A DNA stretch of 64,000 bases, taken from the NCBI RefSeq assembly GCF_004382795.1, contig NZ_SMSG01000004.1, positions 62,001 to 126,000 of the forward strand. The letters are read 5' to 3'. Positions 1 to 9,818 of this stretch are shown in pieces; position 1 is the stretch's first letter; every line of letters starts with the position of its first letter. A program made the position numbers and the translations under genes. The stretch comes from Cumulibacter soli. GTDB taxonomy: Bacteria; Actinomycetota; Actinomycetes; Mycobacteriales; Antricoccaceae. The notes beneath the pieces were generated by a model that saw only the letters and a program-made list of their open reading frames with translations, was not told the DNA's origin and did not search any database.

Positions 1-85
1 ACGTACGCCGAAGCGCATTAGCCGGCCCCGGCTGCCCTACGGTGAGAATCGGACGTCGCGGCGCGGCAGCGAATACGCTCATGGG

Positions 86-1381
86 GTGAGCAATGACCTA
101 TTCACCGAACCGGTGAGCGCGGCGTCCTTCGGCGGCATGACTGACGCACAACGCCTCGCCGGACTGCGGAAGATGAAACTGATCGCCACCGGGCTGCTGG
201 TGTTCGCCGCCGTGGTCTTCGTCGTGTGCGTGATCTGGCAGAGCAATGGCGCTCCCGCGTGGGTCGGGTACGTGAAGGCGACCGCGGAAGCCTCGATGGT
301 CGGTGCGCTGGCTGACTGGTTCGCGGTCACCGCACTGTTCCGCCACCCGATGGGCGTTCCGGTTCCGCATACCGCGATCATCCCCAGCAAGAAGGACTCG
401 CTGGGCGAATCGTTAGGTGAGTTCGTCCAGGGCAACTTCCTCACCGGAACGGTGCTGACCGACAAACTTCGTCAGGTCGACGTCTCACACCGGATCGGCG
501 AATATATAGGAGATCCCGACAACGCCCGCAAACTCGGTAACAACCTCGGCCACGCGCTGGAGGTTGGCGCAGAGATCATGAACGACGACGACGTACACGA
601 CGCGTTCGACAACATCGTCGTGAAGCGGGTGCGCTCGACCTCCGCTGCCCCGCTCGTGGCGAAACTGATCGACGTGGCCGTCGAGGGCGGCAACCACCAG
701 CACATGATGACGGCCGGGCTCAAGGCGCTCTCGACCTTCCTGGAAGAAAACCGTGCCGTGTTCCGGCTCAAGGTCGCGCAGGAGTCGCCCGACTGGGTGC
801 CGTCGTTCGTCGACGACCGCATCTTCGAGAAAATGTTCAACGGAGTCCAGTCATTCATCACGGACGTGTCCGAGGATGAGAATCACCAACTGCGTAACGA
901 TTTCGATGCGCGGATCCGGGAGTACGCCGAACAACTGCGCACCGATCCCGAGGCCGCAGCGAAGATCGATGCGATCAAGCTCGACGTCCTCGATCACCCT
1001 GCCGTACGCAACTGGTCGCAGACCGCGTGGGCCACGATCAAGACGCAGATCATCGATATGGCCAACGATCCCGAGTCCGATCTGCGGCAGAGCGTCGATG
1101 GCACCATCGCTCGTACTGGTCGGCTACTGCAGACTGATGAGGCGTTGCGCGCGAAGGTCAACGGTTGGATCGAACGCGCCGTGCTTTATGTCGTCGAGCA
1201 ATACAAGGACGACATCGCCGATCTGATCTCCGGCACCGTCGCTCGCTGGGACACCAAGGAGACCTCGCGCAAGATCGAGACCCTGGTCGGCCGCGATCTG
1301 CAGTTCATCCGGATCAACGGCACCGTAATCGGCGCCCTGGCCGGCCTGCTGATCTACACTTTCGCCCAACTCATCGGCTAA
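86..1381 (+). CDS. DUF445 family membrane protein
   Basis: A 431-residue protein of the DUF445 (YjiN-like) family; its biochemical role is not established. It has one hydrophobic segment near residues 31-50 and another at the extreme C-terminus (about 411-430), with a long charged, probably helical middle. This suggests a protein anchored at both ends. The motif ADWFAVTALFRHP after the first segment is typical of the family. The start is GTG at 86; no ATG nearby gives the family N-terminus. It stands alone and is followed by a hairpin before the convergent CoA-binding gene. Family assignment is good; function unknown. Confidence 0.85.
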   Translation: MSNDLFTEPVSAASFGGMTDAQRLAGLRKMKLIATGLLVFAAVVFVVCVIWQSNGAPAWVGYVKATAEASMVGALADWFAVTALFRHPMGVPVPHTAIIPSKKDSLGESLGEFVQGNFLTGTVLTDKLRQVDVSHRIGEYIGDPDNARKLGNNLGHALEVGAEIMNDDDVHDAFDNIVVKRVRSTSAAPLVAKLIDVAVEGGNHQHMMTAGLKALSTFLEENRAVFRLKVAQESPDWVPSFVDDRIFEKMFNGVQSFITDVSEDENHQLRNDFDARIREYAEQLRTDPEAAAKIDAIKLDVLDHPAVRNWSQTAWATIKTQIIDMANDPESDLRQSVDGTIARTGRLLQTDEALRAKVNGWIERAVLYVVEQYKDDIADLISGTVARWDTKETSRKIETLVGRDLQFIRINGTVIGALAGLLIYTFAQLIG

Positions 1382-1409
1382 CTATTCGCCGCGCGACCGT
1401 TAGGCAGTG

Positions 1410-1434
1410 GCGACAGCACCGTACTGTGCGTCGC
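1410..1434. terminator. Hairpin between convergent genes
   Basis: Arms GCGACAGCAC and GTGCGTCGC pair with a one-base bulge around a 6-nt loop (1420-1425). It lies between the stop of the DUF445 gene and the stop of the minus-strand CoA-binding gene. There is no clear U-tract, as is common in actinobacterial terminators. Confidence 0.45.
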
Positions 1435-1492
1435 TCACCGTCGTACTGACCTCCGGCGGCACCTCCAGACTGCACGACCGCGCCGAGCAGGA

Positions 1493-1975
1493 TCAGGTCT
1501 TCTGGCGTTTGCTGGAAAGCACTCCCGTATCGAATCCAGCAAAGTGCAGTCCACCATGAAAGCGCGCGTGCTCGATCTTGGTGCAGCGATCCATCACCAC
1601 GCGCATCCCGGCTTCCTCGGCCCGCTGCGCCGACACTTCGTCCCACAGCCCGAGTTGTAGCCAGAACGCCTTCGCGCCGATCGCGATCGCCTCGTCCAAC
1701 ACACCCGGGATATCGGCGGGCTTACGGAACACGTCGACGAGGTCGGGCACGACAGGTAGAGCGCTCAACGACGGGTACACCGGCTGCCCGAGCAATTCGC
1801 TCAGCATCGGATTCACGAAGTACACGTCGTACTGTCCCGTGCCCAGCAGGTACGACGCAACGAAATACGACGCGCGCGATGGCTTATCGGACACGCCCAC
1901 GATCGCGATCGACTTCACCTCATCAAGCAGCCGCATCCGTTCCGGCGCTGAGGGCCCCTCCCAGGTGCGGTTCAT
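1493..1975 (-). CDS. CoA-binding domain protein (YccU-like)
   Basis: A 160-residue protein with a single Rossmann-type CoA-binding domain: SIAIVGVSDKPSRASY near the N-terminus, FVNPM in the middle, FWLQLGLW later, and the invariant-looking DRCTKIEH near the end. The reading frame is open 15 codons further upstream, but ATG at 1975 gives a 4-base ATGA overlap with the stop of metY, the expected arrangement for translational coupling. Small proteins of this type often sit beside O-acetylhomoserine sulfhydrylase genes; whether it binds an acyl-CoA or acts in sulfur metabolism is inference. Confidence 0.85.
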   Translation of the reverse strand: MNRTWEGPSAPERMRLLDEVKSIAIVGVSDKPSRASYFVASYLLGTGQYDVYFVNPMLSELLGQPVYPSLSALPVVPDLVDVFRKPADIPGVLDEAIAIGAKAFWLQLGLWDEVSAQRAEEAGMRVVMDRCTKIEHARFHGGLHFAGFDTGVLSSKRQKT

Positions 1976-3264
1976 CGTGCCTCCCCCGTCGCGGCCTGCA
2001 GAGCTCGGTCCAGATCCCACAGAATGTCATCCACATCTTCGAGCCCGACCGAGATGCGGATCAAGTCCTCACAGACCCCGGCCGCCGTCAGTTGCTCGGC
2101 GCTGAGCTGCCGGTGCGTGGTGGAGGCCGGATGTAGCACTAACGTCCGCGCATCGCCGACATTCGCCAGGTGCGAGGCGATCTGCAGCCCATCGATGAAG
2201 GCTTCACCGGCCTCCCGCCCACCGCGGACACCGAACGCGAACACGGCGCCCGGCCCCTGCGGCAAGTAGCGTTGCGCGCGATCATGGTGCGGATGTCCGA
2301 CCAGGCCCGCGTAGTTGACATATGCAACCCGCGGATCCTCTTCGAGCCATCGTGCGACGCGCTGTGCATTGGCGACGTGTTCGTCCATTCGCTGGGGCAG
2401 GGTCTCGACCCCCTGCAACAACATGAACGCCGAATGTGCAGGCAACGCGGGCCCCATATCGCGCAGATGTTCGCTACGCAGTCGGGTCAGGAACGAGTAT
2501 TCGGCGAAGTTGCCCCACCACTGCAGGCCGCCGTAGGAGGCGACGGGTTCGGTCATCCGCGGGAACTTACCGTTAGCCCAATTGAACCGGCCGGACTCAA
2601 CCACGACGCCGCCGAGCGTCGTGCCGTGTCCGCCCAGGAATTTCGTTGCTGAGTGCACAACGATGTCGGCACCGTGCTCAATCGGGCGCACCAGGTACGG
2701 CGTAGACAGCGTCGAGTCCACGACGAGCGGAATGCCGTGCCGGTGCGCTATATCCGCGAGCGCCGCTATATCAGCGATCTCACCTGACGGGTTCGCGATA
2801 ACCTCTACGAACAGCGCCTTCGTGCGGTCCGTGATCGCGGCCTCGTAGTCGGCAGGTTCGCTTCCGGGCACGAAAGTCGTGTCGACGCCGAGACGTCGCA
2901 ACGTAACATCCAGCATCGTCACAGTTCCGCCGTATAGTTGCGATCCCGCTACCAGGTGGTCTCCCGCCTCACACAACGCGGCGATGGTGACGAACTCCGC
3001 GGACATCCCGCTGGCGGTCGCGACCGCTCCGATACCACCTTCCAGTGCCGCGATGCGTTCCTCGAACGCGGCGACGGTGGGGTTCGAGATTCGCGAGTAG
3101 ATGTTTCCGTACTTCTGTAGCGCGAACAGGTTCGCGGCCTCGCCGGCGTCCTCGAATACGAACGAAGTCGATTGGTAGATCGGCACCGCGCGCGCTCCAG
3201 TGAACGGATCCGGCGTACCGCCGGCATGCAGCGCCTTGGTGCGGAAGCCGAACTGATGCTCCAT
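1972..3264 (-). CDS. metY: O-acetylhomoserine sulfhydrylase (aminocarboxypropyltransferase)
   Basis: A 430-residue Cys/Met-metabolism PLP enzyme that makes homocysteine from O-acetylhomoserine and sulfide. The PLP lysine is K208 in HSATKFLGGHGT. Near the N-terminus is TKALHAGGTPDPFTGA, typical of the OAH sulfhydrylase branch, and YGNIYSRISNPT follows at about 52-63. Length matches the family. Its ATG directly abuts the stop of the upstream ketopantoate-reductase-like gene, and its stop overlaps the CoA-binding gene, so the three form one operon. Cystathionine gamma-synthase is the main alternative, but length and N-terminal motif favour metY. Confidence 0.9.
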   Translation of the reverse strand: MEHQFGFRTKALHAGGTPDPFTGARAVPIYQSTSFVFEDAGEAANLFALQKYGNIYSRISNPTVAAFEERIAALEGGIGAVATASGMSAEFVTIAALCEAGDHLVAGSQLYGGTVTMLDVTLRRLGVDTTFVPGSEPADYEAAITDRTKALFVEVIANPSGEIADIAALADIAHRHGIPLVVDSTLSTPYLVRPIEHGADIVVHSATKFLGGHGTTLGGVVVESGRFNWANGKFPRMTEPVASYGGLQWWGNFAEYSFLTRLRSEHLRDMGPALPAHSAFMLLQGVETLPQRMDEHVANAQRVARWLEEDPRVAYVNYAGLVGHPHHDRAQRYLPQGPGAVFAFGVRGGREAGEAFIDGLQIASHLANVGDARTLVLHPASTTHRQLSAEQLTAAGVCEDLIRISVGLEDVDDILWDLDRALQAATGEAR

Positions 3265-4290
3265 CTACGACCCCACGATTTCGTCGTCAACGGCGCTGGC
3301 AGCCAGGCTGCGCGGCGCCCACCCGTTCGCCGCAGCGCGCCGCGCCAGGGAGGCCAACGCTGCGTTGACTGGGGTCGGTACGCCGTACAACGTGCCCAGC
3401 CGGACGATTTCGCCGTTGAGGTAGTCAGTCTCCACGGTCCCCGTGCCACGGGTGAGGGATTGGAACGTCGACGAACCGATCTGCTCGGGCGCGCCCTCCA
3501 CCTTCGCGACCTGCGGACCCTTGGCGCGCTCCTCAGCATCACGCTCCGGACTAATCACACTCGCACCGCTGGCCTGCAGTGCGGCCTCGGCCTCTTGCAT
3601 CGCCGACTTCAGCAGCCGCTTGCCCTCGGCGTCCGAGGGGTCGACGAGCGCATCGACGGCGTTTCCCATATTCATCACAAGTTTGCGACGCTTCCACGCC
3701 ATGACATCCACAGTGACCGGTGCACCGAGTCGGGCTGACTCCCAGTCGGCGCTGATCGACCGCACCAACGCGTCGGGTTCGGCCGGGCCGGGGTACGCGC
3801 CGAGCCAGAAGACTCCAGAGACACTGTCGTACATCGGGATGATTTCACCCGGTTTGACGTGCGTCGCCGGACACCAAACGGCCGCGCCGTACACGCGCTG
3901 GAAGTAGCGGATTCCGATTTCCTCGCCAGCCAGACCGTTGGTAGCCGTGATGAGCGGCAGTACTGCACCCGCGGTACCCACTACATCATCGGAGTCTGCC
4001 GCGCGGACCAGAACGTCGGCCCATGCGGCCAAGGCATCGATCGCCTGATGCACTTTCGTGCCCAGCACCAGCACATCACCGACACGCAAGTCCGCGTCGT
4101 CCGGCCCGGTCCAGACCGGCGCGGTGACGTTGAAGGTGCCCTCGGGCGTGCGGAGGGTCATACCGTCAGTGGCGAGCACCCTCGCGTGCTCACCGCGCGC
4201 TACCCAGACCACCGGCACATTGTGTTGCGCCAACCGTCCGCCGATCGTCCCGCCTACCGCACCAGTGCCGATGATCACGTATCTCGTCAT
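3265..4290 (-). CDS. Ketopantoate reductase family (ApbA/PanE) oxidoreductase
   Basis: A 341-residue NADP-dependent 6-phosphogluconate-dehydrogenase-like protein. The dinucleotide-binding loop is IIGTGAVGGTIGG at residues 6-18, and a conserved lysine region (WKRRKLVMNMGNAVDAL) opens the C-terminal helical domain. The family includes 2-dehydropantoate 2-reductase (pantothenate synthesis), but many members reduce other 2-keto acids, so panE is not assigned. First gene of the operon with metY (zero spacing) and the CoA-binding gene. It is divergent from the gene starting at 4341, with only 50 bp between start codons, so the promoters are packed together. Confidence 0.8.
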   Translation of the reverse strand: MTRYVIIGTGAVGGTIGGRLAQHNVPVVWVARGEHARVLATDGMTLRTPEGTFNVTAPVWTGPDDADLRVGDVLVLGTKVHQAIDALAAWADVLVRAADSDDVVGTAGAVLPLITATNGLAGEEIGIRYFQRVYGAAVWCPATHVKPGEIIPMYDSVSGVFWLGAYPGPAEPDALVRSISADWESARLGAPVTVDVMAWKRRKLVMNMGNAVDALVDPSDAEGKRLLKSAMQEAEAALQASGASVISPERDAEERAKGPQVAKVEGAPEQIGSSTFQSLTRGTGTVETDYLNGEIVRLGTLYGVPTPVNAALASLARRAAANGWAPRSLAASAVDDEIVGS

Positions 4291-4340
4291 GGGACCTGTC
4301 TACCAAACGCCAGTCGCGCAATGACCGGCAGAATGGTTGC

Positions 4341-5312
4341 GTGAACGGACGTTGGGCAGGCTGGTCAGTCGTAGGCGCACTGCTCATCGTGGCGGCGGTA
4401 CTCACCGAACCCGGTTTCGTGGGCCTATCGACGTACACGCCGTTCGCGCACCTGGTAGCGCTGCGCCCGTTGTTGGCGCTCGGCGGCATGCTCGCGGCGC
4501 TCGCAGTTCTGCTGTGCGCGTTGATGGTGCACCACCGCGGCGAGGACCGACCGACTCGGTTGTCGGCGGCACTGGCGATCCTGGTCTTGTTCACATCGGC
4601 GAACGCCGGCATCGTGCTAGCTCGCGGCGTCTCAGCCCCCAGCGCACTGCCTGAGGACAAGCTTCCTGGTGACATCGACGTGCTGTCCTTCAACACCCTC
4701 GACACGATCGACGGACCCGCGGCGATCAGGGACCTCATCGCCGAGCACGATCCGGACGTCGTGATGCTGTCGGAAACGCAGACGCCGGACGCCGAGGCGA
4801 TCGCCGGCAACGAGTTCGACGTGTTCATGGGGATCGGACGCCCGGGTGGCTCGGCGCCGACCGGGCTGCTGGTGTCGGCGGATCTCGGCGAGTATCAACT
4901 CATCGACGGGCCAGACACTGAATACGGACTCGTGGGTGCCGAGCCCGCCAGCGGATCCGGTCCCGTGTTCTACGCCGTGCACATCGCCTCGCCAGTGGCT
5001 GAGCGGATGCAACTATGGCGGGACGAGCTCGATCTGGTCACCGACATCTGCGATCAGCGAACGCAGGTGATCATGGCCGGCGACTACAACGCCACGATCG
5101 ACCACGCCCCGTTACGCGATACGACCTGCCTGAACGCGAATGTTGGCACTAGCGGGGTCGGCACTTGGCCTACCGCCCTACCGTCGCTGCTGGGCACCCC
5201 GATCGATCACATCTTCGCCGATCGCGCGACGTTCACCTCTGTCGGCTCCGCTGTCGTCGAACTACCCGGCAGCGATCACCGGGGGCTCTTGGCGCGTCTA
5301 CGCCCAGCGTGA
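4341..5312 (+). CDS. Membrane-anchored endonuclease/exonuclease/phosphatase family protein
   Basis: A 323-residue protein. The first ~100 residues hold about three membrane segments (near 8-25, 40-65 and 75-95), followed by a periplasm-facing catalytic domain of the EEP superfamily. Visible motifs in order: [30 protein letters not shown] and GSDHRGLLA; these provide the metal- and phosphate-handling Asn, Glu, Asp and His residues. Members of this membrane-tethered type are often called endonucleases, but phosphodiesterase or phosphatase activity on lipids or nucleotides is equally possible. Start is GTG at 4341. Confidence 0.8.
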   Translation: MNGRWAGWSVVGALLIVAAVLTEPGFVGLSTYTPFAHLVALRPLLALGGMLAALAVLLCALMVHHRGEDRPTRLSAALAILVLFTSANAGIVLARGVSAPSALPEDKLPGDIDVLSFNTLDTIDGPAAIRDLIAEHDPDVVMLSETQTPDAEAIAGNEFDVFMGIGRPGGSAPTGLLVSADLGEYQLIDGPDTEYGLVGAEPASGSGPVFYAVHIASPVAERMQLWRDELDLVTDICDQRTQVIMAGDYNATIDHAPLRDTTCLNANVGTSGVGTWPTALPSLLGTPIDHIFADRATFTSVGSAVVELPGSDHRGLLARLRPA

Positions 5313-5354
5313 GCCTCAAGTTCCAATCGTTCGGCCATGTGCGGGTAGTGCAGC

Positions 5355-5475
5355 TCGAACGCGGGCCGCTACGAGCGGATCGCGCAAGCGCATCGCAATT
5401 ACGTCGAGGCGGCGTGAAGCTGGCCCACCCAGTTCGTGCTCGACAGCGACGGGCACCGGGTCGAACCGCGGGCTA
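5355..5475 (+). pseudogene. Possible decayed coding remnant
   Basis: The 160-bp gap between the EEP gene and nadC contains a frame that reads protein-like ([16 protein letters not shown], stop TGA at 5415-5417, then WPTQFVLDSDGHRVEP) and is broken by one in-frame stop. It has no clear start, and a further stop lies just upstream. It may be the remnant of a small gene, or chance in GC-rich DNA. No family is recognised. Confidence 0.2.
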
Positions 5476-6360
5476 GCGCAGGTCTAGGCCGAGGTCGAGT
5501 ACCGGAGCGGAATGCGTGAGCGCGCCGACCGCGATGTAGTCGACGCCGGTGGCGGCGACCTCGGCGGCCGACTCCAGGCTCAAGCCGCCACTCGCCTCGA
5601 ACAACACCTTGCGCCCACTTGCTCGACCCAGCGCGACGCATTCGCGCAGCTGATGCGGCGGCATATTGTCGAGCAGGATCAGGTCAGCCCCGGCGGCAAT
5701 TGCCTCCCGCGCCTGGTCGGTCGTGTCCACTTCGACCTCTACCGGGAGGTCATCGCCAAAGCGATCGCGGACGGCGCGGTAGGCCGCGGCCACCGAACCA
5801 GCCGCCGCGACGTGGTTGTCCTTGATGAGCGCTGCGTCGCCGAGCCCCATCCGGTGGTTAACTCCCCCGCCGCATCGAACGGCGTACTTCTGCAACTCGC
5901 GCAGTCCCGGCACCGTCTTGCGGGTATCACGCACCCGCGCCGTGGTTCCCGACATCTCCTCCTGCCAACGGCCCGTCAGCGTCGCGACGCCGGACAACTG
6001 ACACAGGATGTTCAGCATCGTCCGCTCGGCGGTCAGGATCGCGGGGATGGGTCCGCTCACGCTCAGCACGCTCGAGCCCGGTTCTACGACAGACCCGTCT
6101 GGCAGCTGAACCTCTACATCCAGGTGGACACCAGCGTCGGCCGCGAACAGCTCAAGCACGCCGCACGCAACTGGAACGCCGGCGAGTCGCCCAGGGGCGC
6201 GGGCAACCACATCCGCCGTCCCTCGTTGCGCAGGATCGATCGTCGCTGTCGTGGTCACATCGAGGCCGTACTTGAGGTCTTCAGCAAGAGCCCGACGCAC
6301 CAGATCGGTTACCTGTTCCGGATCCAGGCCCGCCGCACCGAGTTGCTCGCGCCAATTCAT
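5473..6360 (-). CDS. nadC: Nicotinate-nucleotide pyrophosphorylase (quinolinate phosphoribosyltransferase)
   Basis: A 295-residue type II phosphoribosyltransferase that converts quinolinate and PRPP to nicotinate mononucleotide. Motifs: LAEDLKYGLDVTT near the N-terminus, RDTRKTVPGLRELQKYA, HRMGLGDAALIKDNH, EVEVDTTDQAREA and LFEASGGLS in the barrel. The frame extends 26 codons upstream, but ATG at 6360 gives a 4-base ATGA overlap with nadB and the usual family N-terminus. It is the last gene of nadA-nadB-nadC, probably controlled from the palindrome upstream of nadA. Confidence 0.95.
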   Translation of the reverse strand: MNWREQLGAAGLDPEQVTDLVRRALAEDLKYGLDVTTTATIDPAQRGTADVVARAPGRLAGVPVACGVLELFAADAGVHLDVEVQLPDGSVVEPGSSVLSVSGPIPAILTAERTMLNILCQLSGVATLTGRWQEEMSGTTARVRDTRKTVPGLRELQKYAVRCGGGVNHRMGLGDAALIKDNHVAAAGSVAAAYRAVRDRFGDDLPVEVEVDTTDQAREAIAAGADLILLDNMPPHQLRECVALGRASGRKVLFEASGGLSLESAAEVAATGVDYIAVGALTHSAPVLDLGLDLR

Positions 6361-7940
6361 GCTGCCTCCACTGCGTGCGTCATGACGGTAATGCGTCCGG
6401 TTTCCGTAGCGAGACGCAGGTCGATGTGCTGCTGCCACGCCGGATCGCTCTGCGGGTAATCACTACGGCGGTGACAGCCGCGGCTCTCTTCGCGCCGTAC
6501 GGCGGCCGCGGCGATCAGTTCGGCAACCAGCAACAAGTTTCCGGCTTCCAGCGCCGCAGGATCTGCCGGGGTGACTCGCTGGATTGCGGCCAGAATCCCC
6601 TCCAGCGTCGCCAGTCCGGCCGCGTTACGACTCACCGCGGCGTACTCGCTCATCGCCGCAACGATCCGCTCTCGGGCCGATGCACGCACGCCGCTCGCGG
6701 GCACTCGGACGTCTGTCAGAGGACCCGTCATCTGCGGGCGGTCGGCGCAAAGGGCCTGCCCGCAGGCGTGCCCGGCGACCAGCGCTTCAGTCACCGAGTT
6801 CGACGCTAACCGGTTCGCGCCTTGTACCCCGGTGCACGCAACCTCGCCGATCGCAAACAAACCCTCAACGCTGGTGCGCCCGGTGAGATCCGCCGAGACG
6901 CCGCCGCAGTGGTAGTGCGCACCCGGACGAACCGGAATCGGTTCGGTGACAGGATCGACCCCGCGTTCACGGCACAACTGCAGCACTGTCGGGAAGTGCC
7001 GCTGCCAGGTCTGCTCGTCGATCGCCGTGCCGTCCAGATATAGATACGATCCGCCGTATCGCTGCAGATGTTCGTGCATTGCCGCCGACACCACGTCCCG
7101 GGGAGCGAGGTCTGCGAGCGGGTGTACGCCGACCATGACCCGGCGGCCTTCGTCGTCGACGAGGACCGCACCTTCCCCGCGCAGCGCTTCGGTCACCAAT
7201 ACGCCACGGTCCCCGACATGAGTGGGCACGGCGAGCAGGGTCGGATGGAACTGCACGAACTCGACGTCGCGCAGCACGGCACCGGCGCGCGCAGCGAGTG
7301 CGAGCCCATCACCTGTCGCGGTACCCGGATTCGTGGTCGCCTGCCATAACTGGCCGATCCCGCCGGTGGCGAGTACGAGCGCACTGGCCGCCAGGTCATC
7401 GGTCCGCCCTGCGCGATCCATCACTCGCACACCGGCGACCGCGCCGCGCGCATCCAGGATCGCGTCGACGGCCCAGGTGTGTTCGAGAATCGCAATCTGA
7501 CCGTCATCGGCGACGCGTCGTACTGCGGCTGCTAACGTTCGCGCGACCTCCGCGCCGCTCGCGTCACCGCCAGCGTGCACGATGCGGCGCGCGCTGTGCC
7601 CGCCTTCCAGCCCGAGATCGAAACTGCCATCGGCGGTGCGATCAAAGGTGGCGCCCAATCCGACGAGCCGCGCGATCGCTTCTGGGGCGGCGGAAACGAG
7701 CTGCGAGACGATGTCTTCTTCGCATAGCCCAGCACCGGCAACCAGAGTGTCGGCTACGTGTGCGGCGTACGAATCATTTGCGGCGCTGACCGCAGCGAGA
7801 CCGCCCTGCGCCCACGCGGTCGCTCCGTCACCAATTTCGCCTTTGGTGATCAGCGTGACCGCGCGGCGTCCGGCCAGCATCAATGCGGCGCTCAGCCCGG
7901 CGGCCCCGCTGCCGATGATCACCACCGGCGGTGGGGTCAT
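6357..7940 (-). CDS. nadB: L-aspartate oxidase
   Basis: A 527-residue FAD enzyme of the succinate dehydrogenase/fumarate reductase family that oxidises L-aspartate to iminoaspartate, the substrate shared with NadA. The N-terminal FAD loop is [35 protein letters not shown] and [10 protein letters not shown] follow. The C-terminal helical domain carries [15 protein letters not shown], the expected arginine-rich segment. Overlaps nadA upstream and nadC downstream by ATGA. Length is typical. Confidence 0.95.
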   Translation of the reverse strand: MTPPPVVIIGSGAAGLSAALMLAGRRAVTLITKGEIGDGATAWAQGGLAAVSAANDSYAAHVADTLVAGAGLCEEDIVSQLVSAAPEAIARLVGLGATFDRTADGSFDLGLEGGHSARRIVHAGGDASGAEVARTLAAAVRRVADDGQIAILEHTWAVDAILDARGAVAGVRVMDRAGRTDDLAASALVLATGGIGQLWQATTNPGTATGDGLALAARAGAVLRDVEFVQFHPTLLAVPTHVGDRGVLVTEALRGEGAVLVDDEGRRVMVGVHPLADLAPRDVVSAAMHEHLQRYGGSYLYLDGTAIDEQTWQRHFPTVLQLCRERGVDPVTEPIPVRPGAHYHCGGVSADLTGRTSVEGLFAIGEVACTGVQGANRLASNSVTEALVAGHACGQALCADRPQMTGPLTDVRVPASGVRASARERIVAAMSEYAAVSRNAAGLATLEGILAAIQRVTPADPAALEAGNLLLVAELIAAAAVRREESRGCHRRSDYPQSDPAWQQHIDLRLATETGRITVMTHAVEAA

Positions 7941-8968
7941 TCTCCGCTCCCCGGATTTCCGATCGCGATCATCCGCTCGACCGCGCGGCGTCCACGTTCG
8001 GCGATGTCCGCGTCGACCGTCACCAGCTCGCGTTCCTCACGCAATGCCCGGAGCAGCTTCGGAGGCGTGATCATCTTCATGTACTGGCACGCTGCCTGCG
8101 GGTTCACCGGGACGAACTCGGTACCACTGTTGACCTTGCGCAGTTGGTGCAGCATCCCGATCTCGGTAGCCACCAGGACCTTCTTGGCTGTCGAGGTGCG
8201 TGCGGCGTCCAGCATCCCGCCGGTGGACAGCACGTGGGTGCGTTCCTCGGGCAGTTCGCCGCTCGAGGTCAACCACAGCGCCGACGTCGTACAGCCGCAT
8301 TCCGGGTGCACGTAAAGTTCGGCGTCCGCGCTATCGCGCACCGAGGAGATGAGATCCTTCGGCGAGATTCCGGCGTGCACGTGGCATTCGCCCATCCACA
8401 CGTGGATGTTGTCTCGGCCGGTCTGCCGCTTCACGTGCGATCCGAGGAACATATCGGGGCCGAACAGAATGTCCGTGTCTTCCGGGATCGACTCGACAAC
8501 CTCAACTGCGTTCGACGAGGTGCAGCAGATATCGGTCTCGGCCTTCACGTCGGCCGTCGTGTTGACGTATGAGACGACGACAGCGCCGGGGTGTTCGGCC
8601 TTCCACGCCCGCAGCTGGTCCCCGGTCATCGCGTCGGCCAGCGAACAACCGGCAGCGGCGTCGGGGATGAAGACCCGCTTCTCGGGCGAGAGAATCGCAG
8701 CGGTTTCGGCCATGAAGTGCACGCCCGCAAAAACGATGGTCGGGTGCGGCACGCTGGCTGCCAACCGCGAGAGACCGAGCGAGTCACCTACGTGGTCGGC
8801 AACGTCCTGAATCTGGGGAATCTGGTAGTTGTGCGCCAGGATGACCGCGTTCTTTTGCTCAGCGAGCTCGCGAACCTCGGCGCGCCAGTCTTCCCACTGC
8901 CGTGGGGTCCAGTTGGTCCAGTCGTCGCTCGCTAGATCGAAGCCGGGAGCGGTCGGTGCAGTCGTCAT
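7937..8968 (-). CDS. nadA: Quinolinate synthase A (4Fe-4S)
   Basis: A 343-residue iron-sulfur enzyme that condenses iminoaspartate with dihydroxyacetone phosphate to quinolinate. The three cluster cysteines are visible in [19 protein letters not shown] and [30 protein letters not shown] near residue 45 is the substrate-binding start of the fold. First gene of nadABC; ATG at 8968 lies about 25 bp from the palindrome at 8993-9015, placing that site over or just downstream of the promoter. Confidence 0.95.
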   Translation of the reverse strand: MTTAPTAPGFDLASDDWTNWTPRQWEDWRAEVRELAEQKNAVILAHNYQIPQIQDVADHVGDSLGLSRLAASVPHPTIVFAGVHFMAETAAILSPEKRVFIPDAAAGCSLADAMTGDQLRAWKAEHPGAVVVSYVNTTADVKAETDICCTSSNAVEVVESIPEDTDILFGPDMFLGSHVKRQTGRDNIHVWMGECHVHAGISPKDLISSVRDSADAELYVHPECGCTTSALWLTSSGELPEERTHVLSTGGMLDAARTSTAKKVLVATEIGMLHQLRKVNSGTEFVPVNPQAACQYMKMITPPKLLRALREERELVTVDADIAERGRRAVERMIAIGNPGSGE

Positions 8969-8992
8969 GGTCCGTGGCCCTTCGTCGAATTA

Positions 8993-9015
8993 GTTTTCGC
9001 CTGCTAGGCGAAAAC
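8993..9015. promoter_or_regulatory. 23-bp perfect palindrome, probable NrtR operator
   Basis: Arms GTTTTCGCCT and AGGCGAAAAC are exact reverse complements around a 3-nt centre. The site is roughly midway in the 72-bp gap between nadA (start 8968) and the divergent nrtR (start 9041), so one site can cover both promoters. Perfect symmetry and position make it the obvious target of the adjacent regulator. Confidence 0.75.
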
Positions 9016-9040
9016 CATGATTGCACGGTAACATCCGATC

Positions 9041-9745
9041 GTGGATCCACGCCAGAAAGTCCCGAGTTACCGCCACGAGGCGATCGCTGTGGTTTTCCGC
9101 GTGCGCGTGGACGCCCCCGGCAGTAGCGCGCTGGAAATCCTTGCCTGGCAACGAAATCGGGCGCCGTACGCCGGTGCGTGGGCTCTACCGAGTGGACCCT
9201 TACGACCCGACGAGACCCTCGGCGAGTGTGTTGCACGCCACCTCGCCGTACGGGTGGATCTAGGCGAAATCGCTCATCTCGAGCAACTCGAAACCCGTAG
9301 CGACCCCGACCGCGATCCGGCGCAACGCACGGTCGCAACGGCGTACCTGGGGCTGGTGCCGACCACCTCGGACCCAGTACTGCCGAGCAACGCGCAGTGG
9401 TGGCAGGTGGACGATCTGCCCGATATGGCCTTCGACCACGCTTCGCTCGTCGGGTCTGCCCATCAGCGGTTGCGCGCGAAGTTGTCGTACACGAACCTCG
9501 GCTTCGCGCTCGCTCCTGAGGCATTCACGCTGTCAACGCTGTCCGATGTGTACGCCGCGGTACTTGGCGATCGGCCGGCAACCACCAACCTCCAGCGGGT
9601 ACTCACCCGTCGTGGTCAGCTCGAACGCGCGGGAACGACAGCCGCCGGCACGGGAAAGGGCGGACGTCCCGCACACCTGTACCGGTTCAGTGAGCGGGTC
9701 GCGACCGTCACCGACTCATTCGCCGTGCTGCGTCCGCGCGACTAG
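9041..9745 (+). CDS. nrtR: NrtR-family Nudix-like transcriptional regulator of NAD synthesis
   Basis: A 234-residue protein: N-terminal Nudix-fold domain (about 10-150) and C-terminal winged helix (about 155-234). The Nudix box at residues 52-74 keeps G52, E58 and R66, but the catalytic REUxEE core reads RHLAVR, so hydrolase activity should be lost. This fits NrtR proteins, which sense ADP-ribose or related ligands and repress NAD genes. It is divergent from nadABC with a palindrome between. GTG start at 9041. NrtR/NdnR control of nadABC is established in other actinobacteria; here it is inferred. Confidence 0.85.
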   Translation: MDPRQKVPSYRHEAIAVVFRVRVDAPGSSALEILAWQRNRAPYAGAWALPSGPLRPDETLGECVARHLAVRVDLGEIAHLEQLETRSDPDRDPAQRTVATAYLGLVPTTSDPVLPSNAQWWQVDDLPDMAFDHASLVGSAHQRLRAKLSYTNLGFALAPEAFTLSTLSDVYAAVLGDRPATTNLQRVLTRRGQLERAGTTAAGTGKGGRPAHLYRFSERVATVTDSFAVLRPRD

Positions 9746-9818
9746 CCCGCGGCCCGTTGTGAATCCCGGATCGGCGGGATGATGCAATTGTGAAAGTTGA
9801 ACTTAGGAAGGGACCGCC

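Noticed and set aside
4190-4828. Minus-strand frame of 212 codons across the 4290/4341 divergent promoter
   Set aside because: It runs antisense to the EEP gene and out of frame with the reductase; composition is shadow-like.
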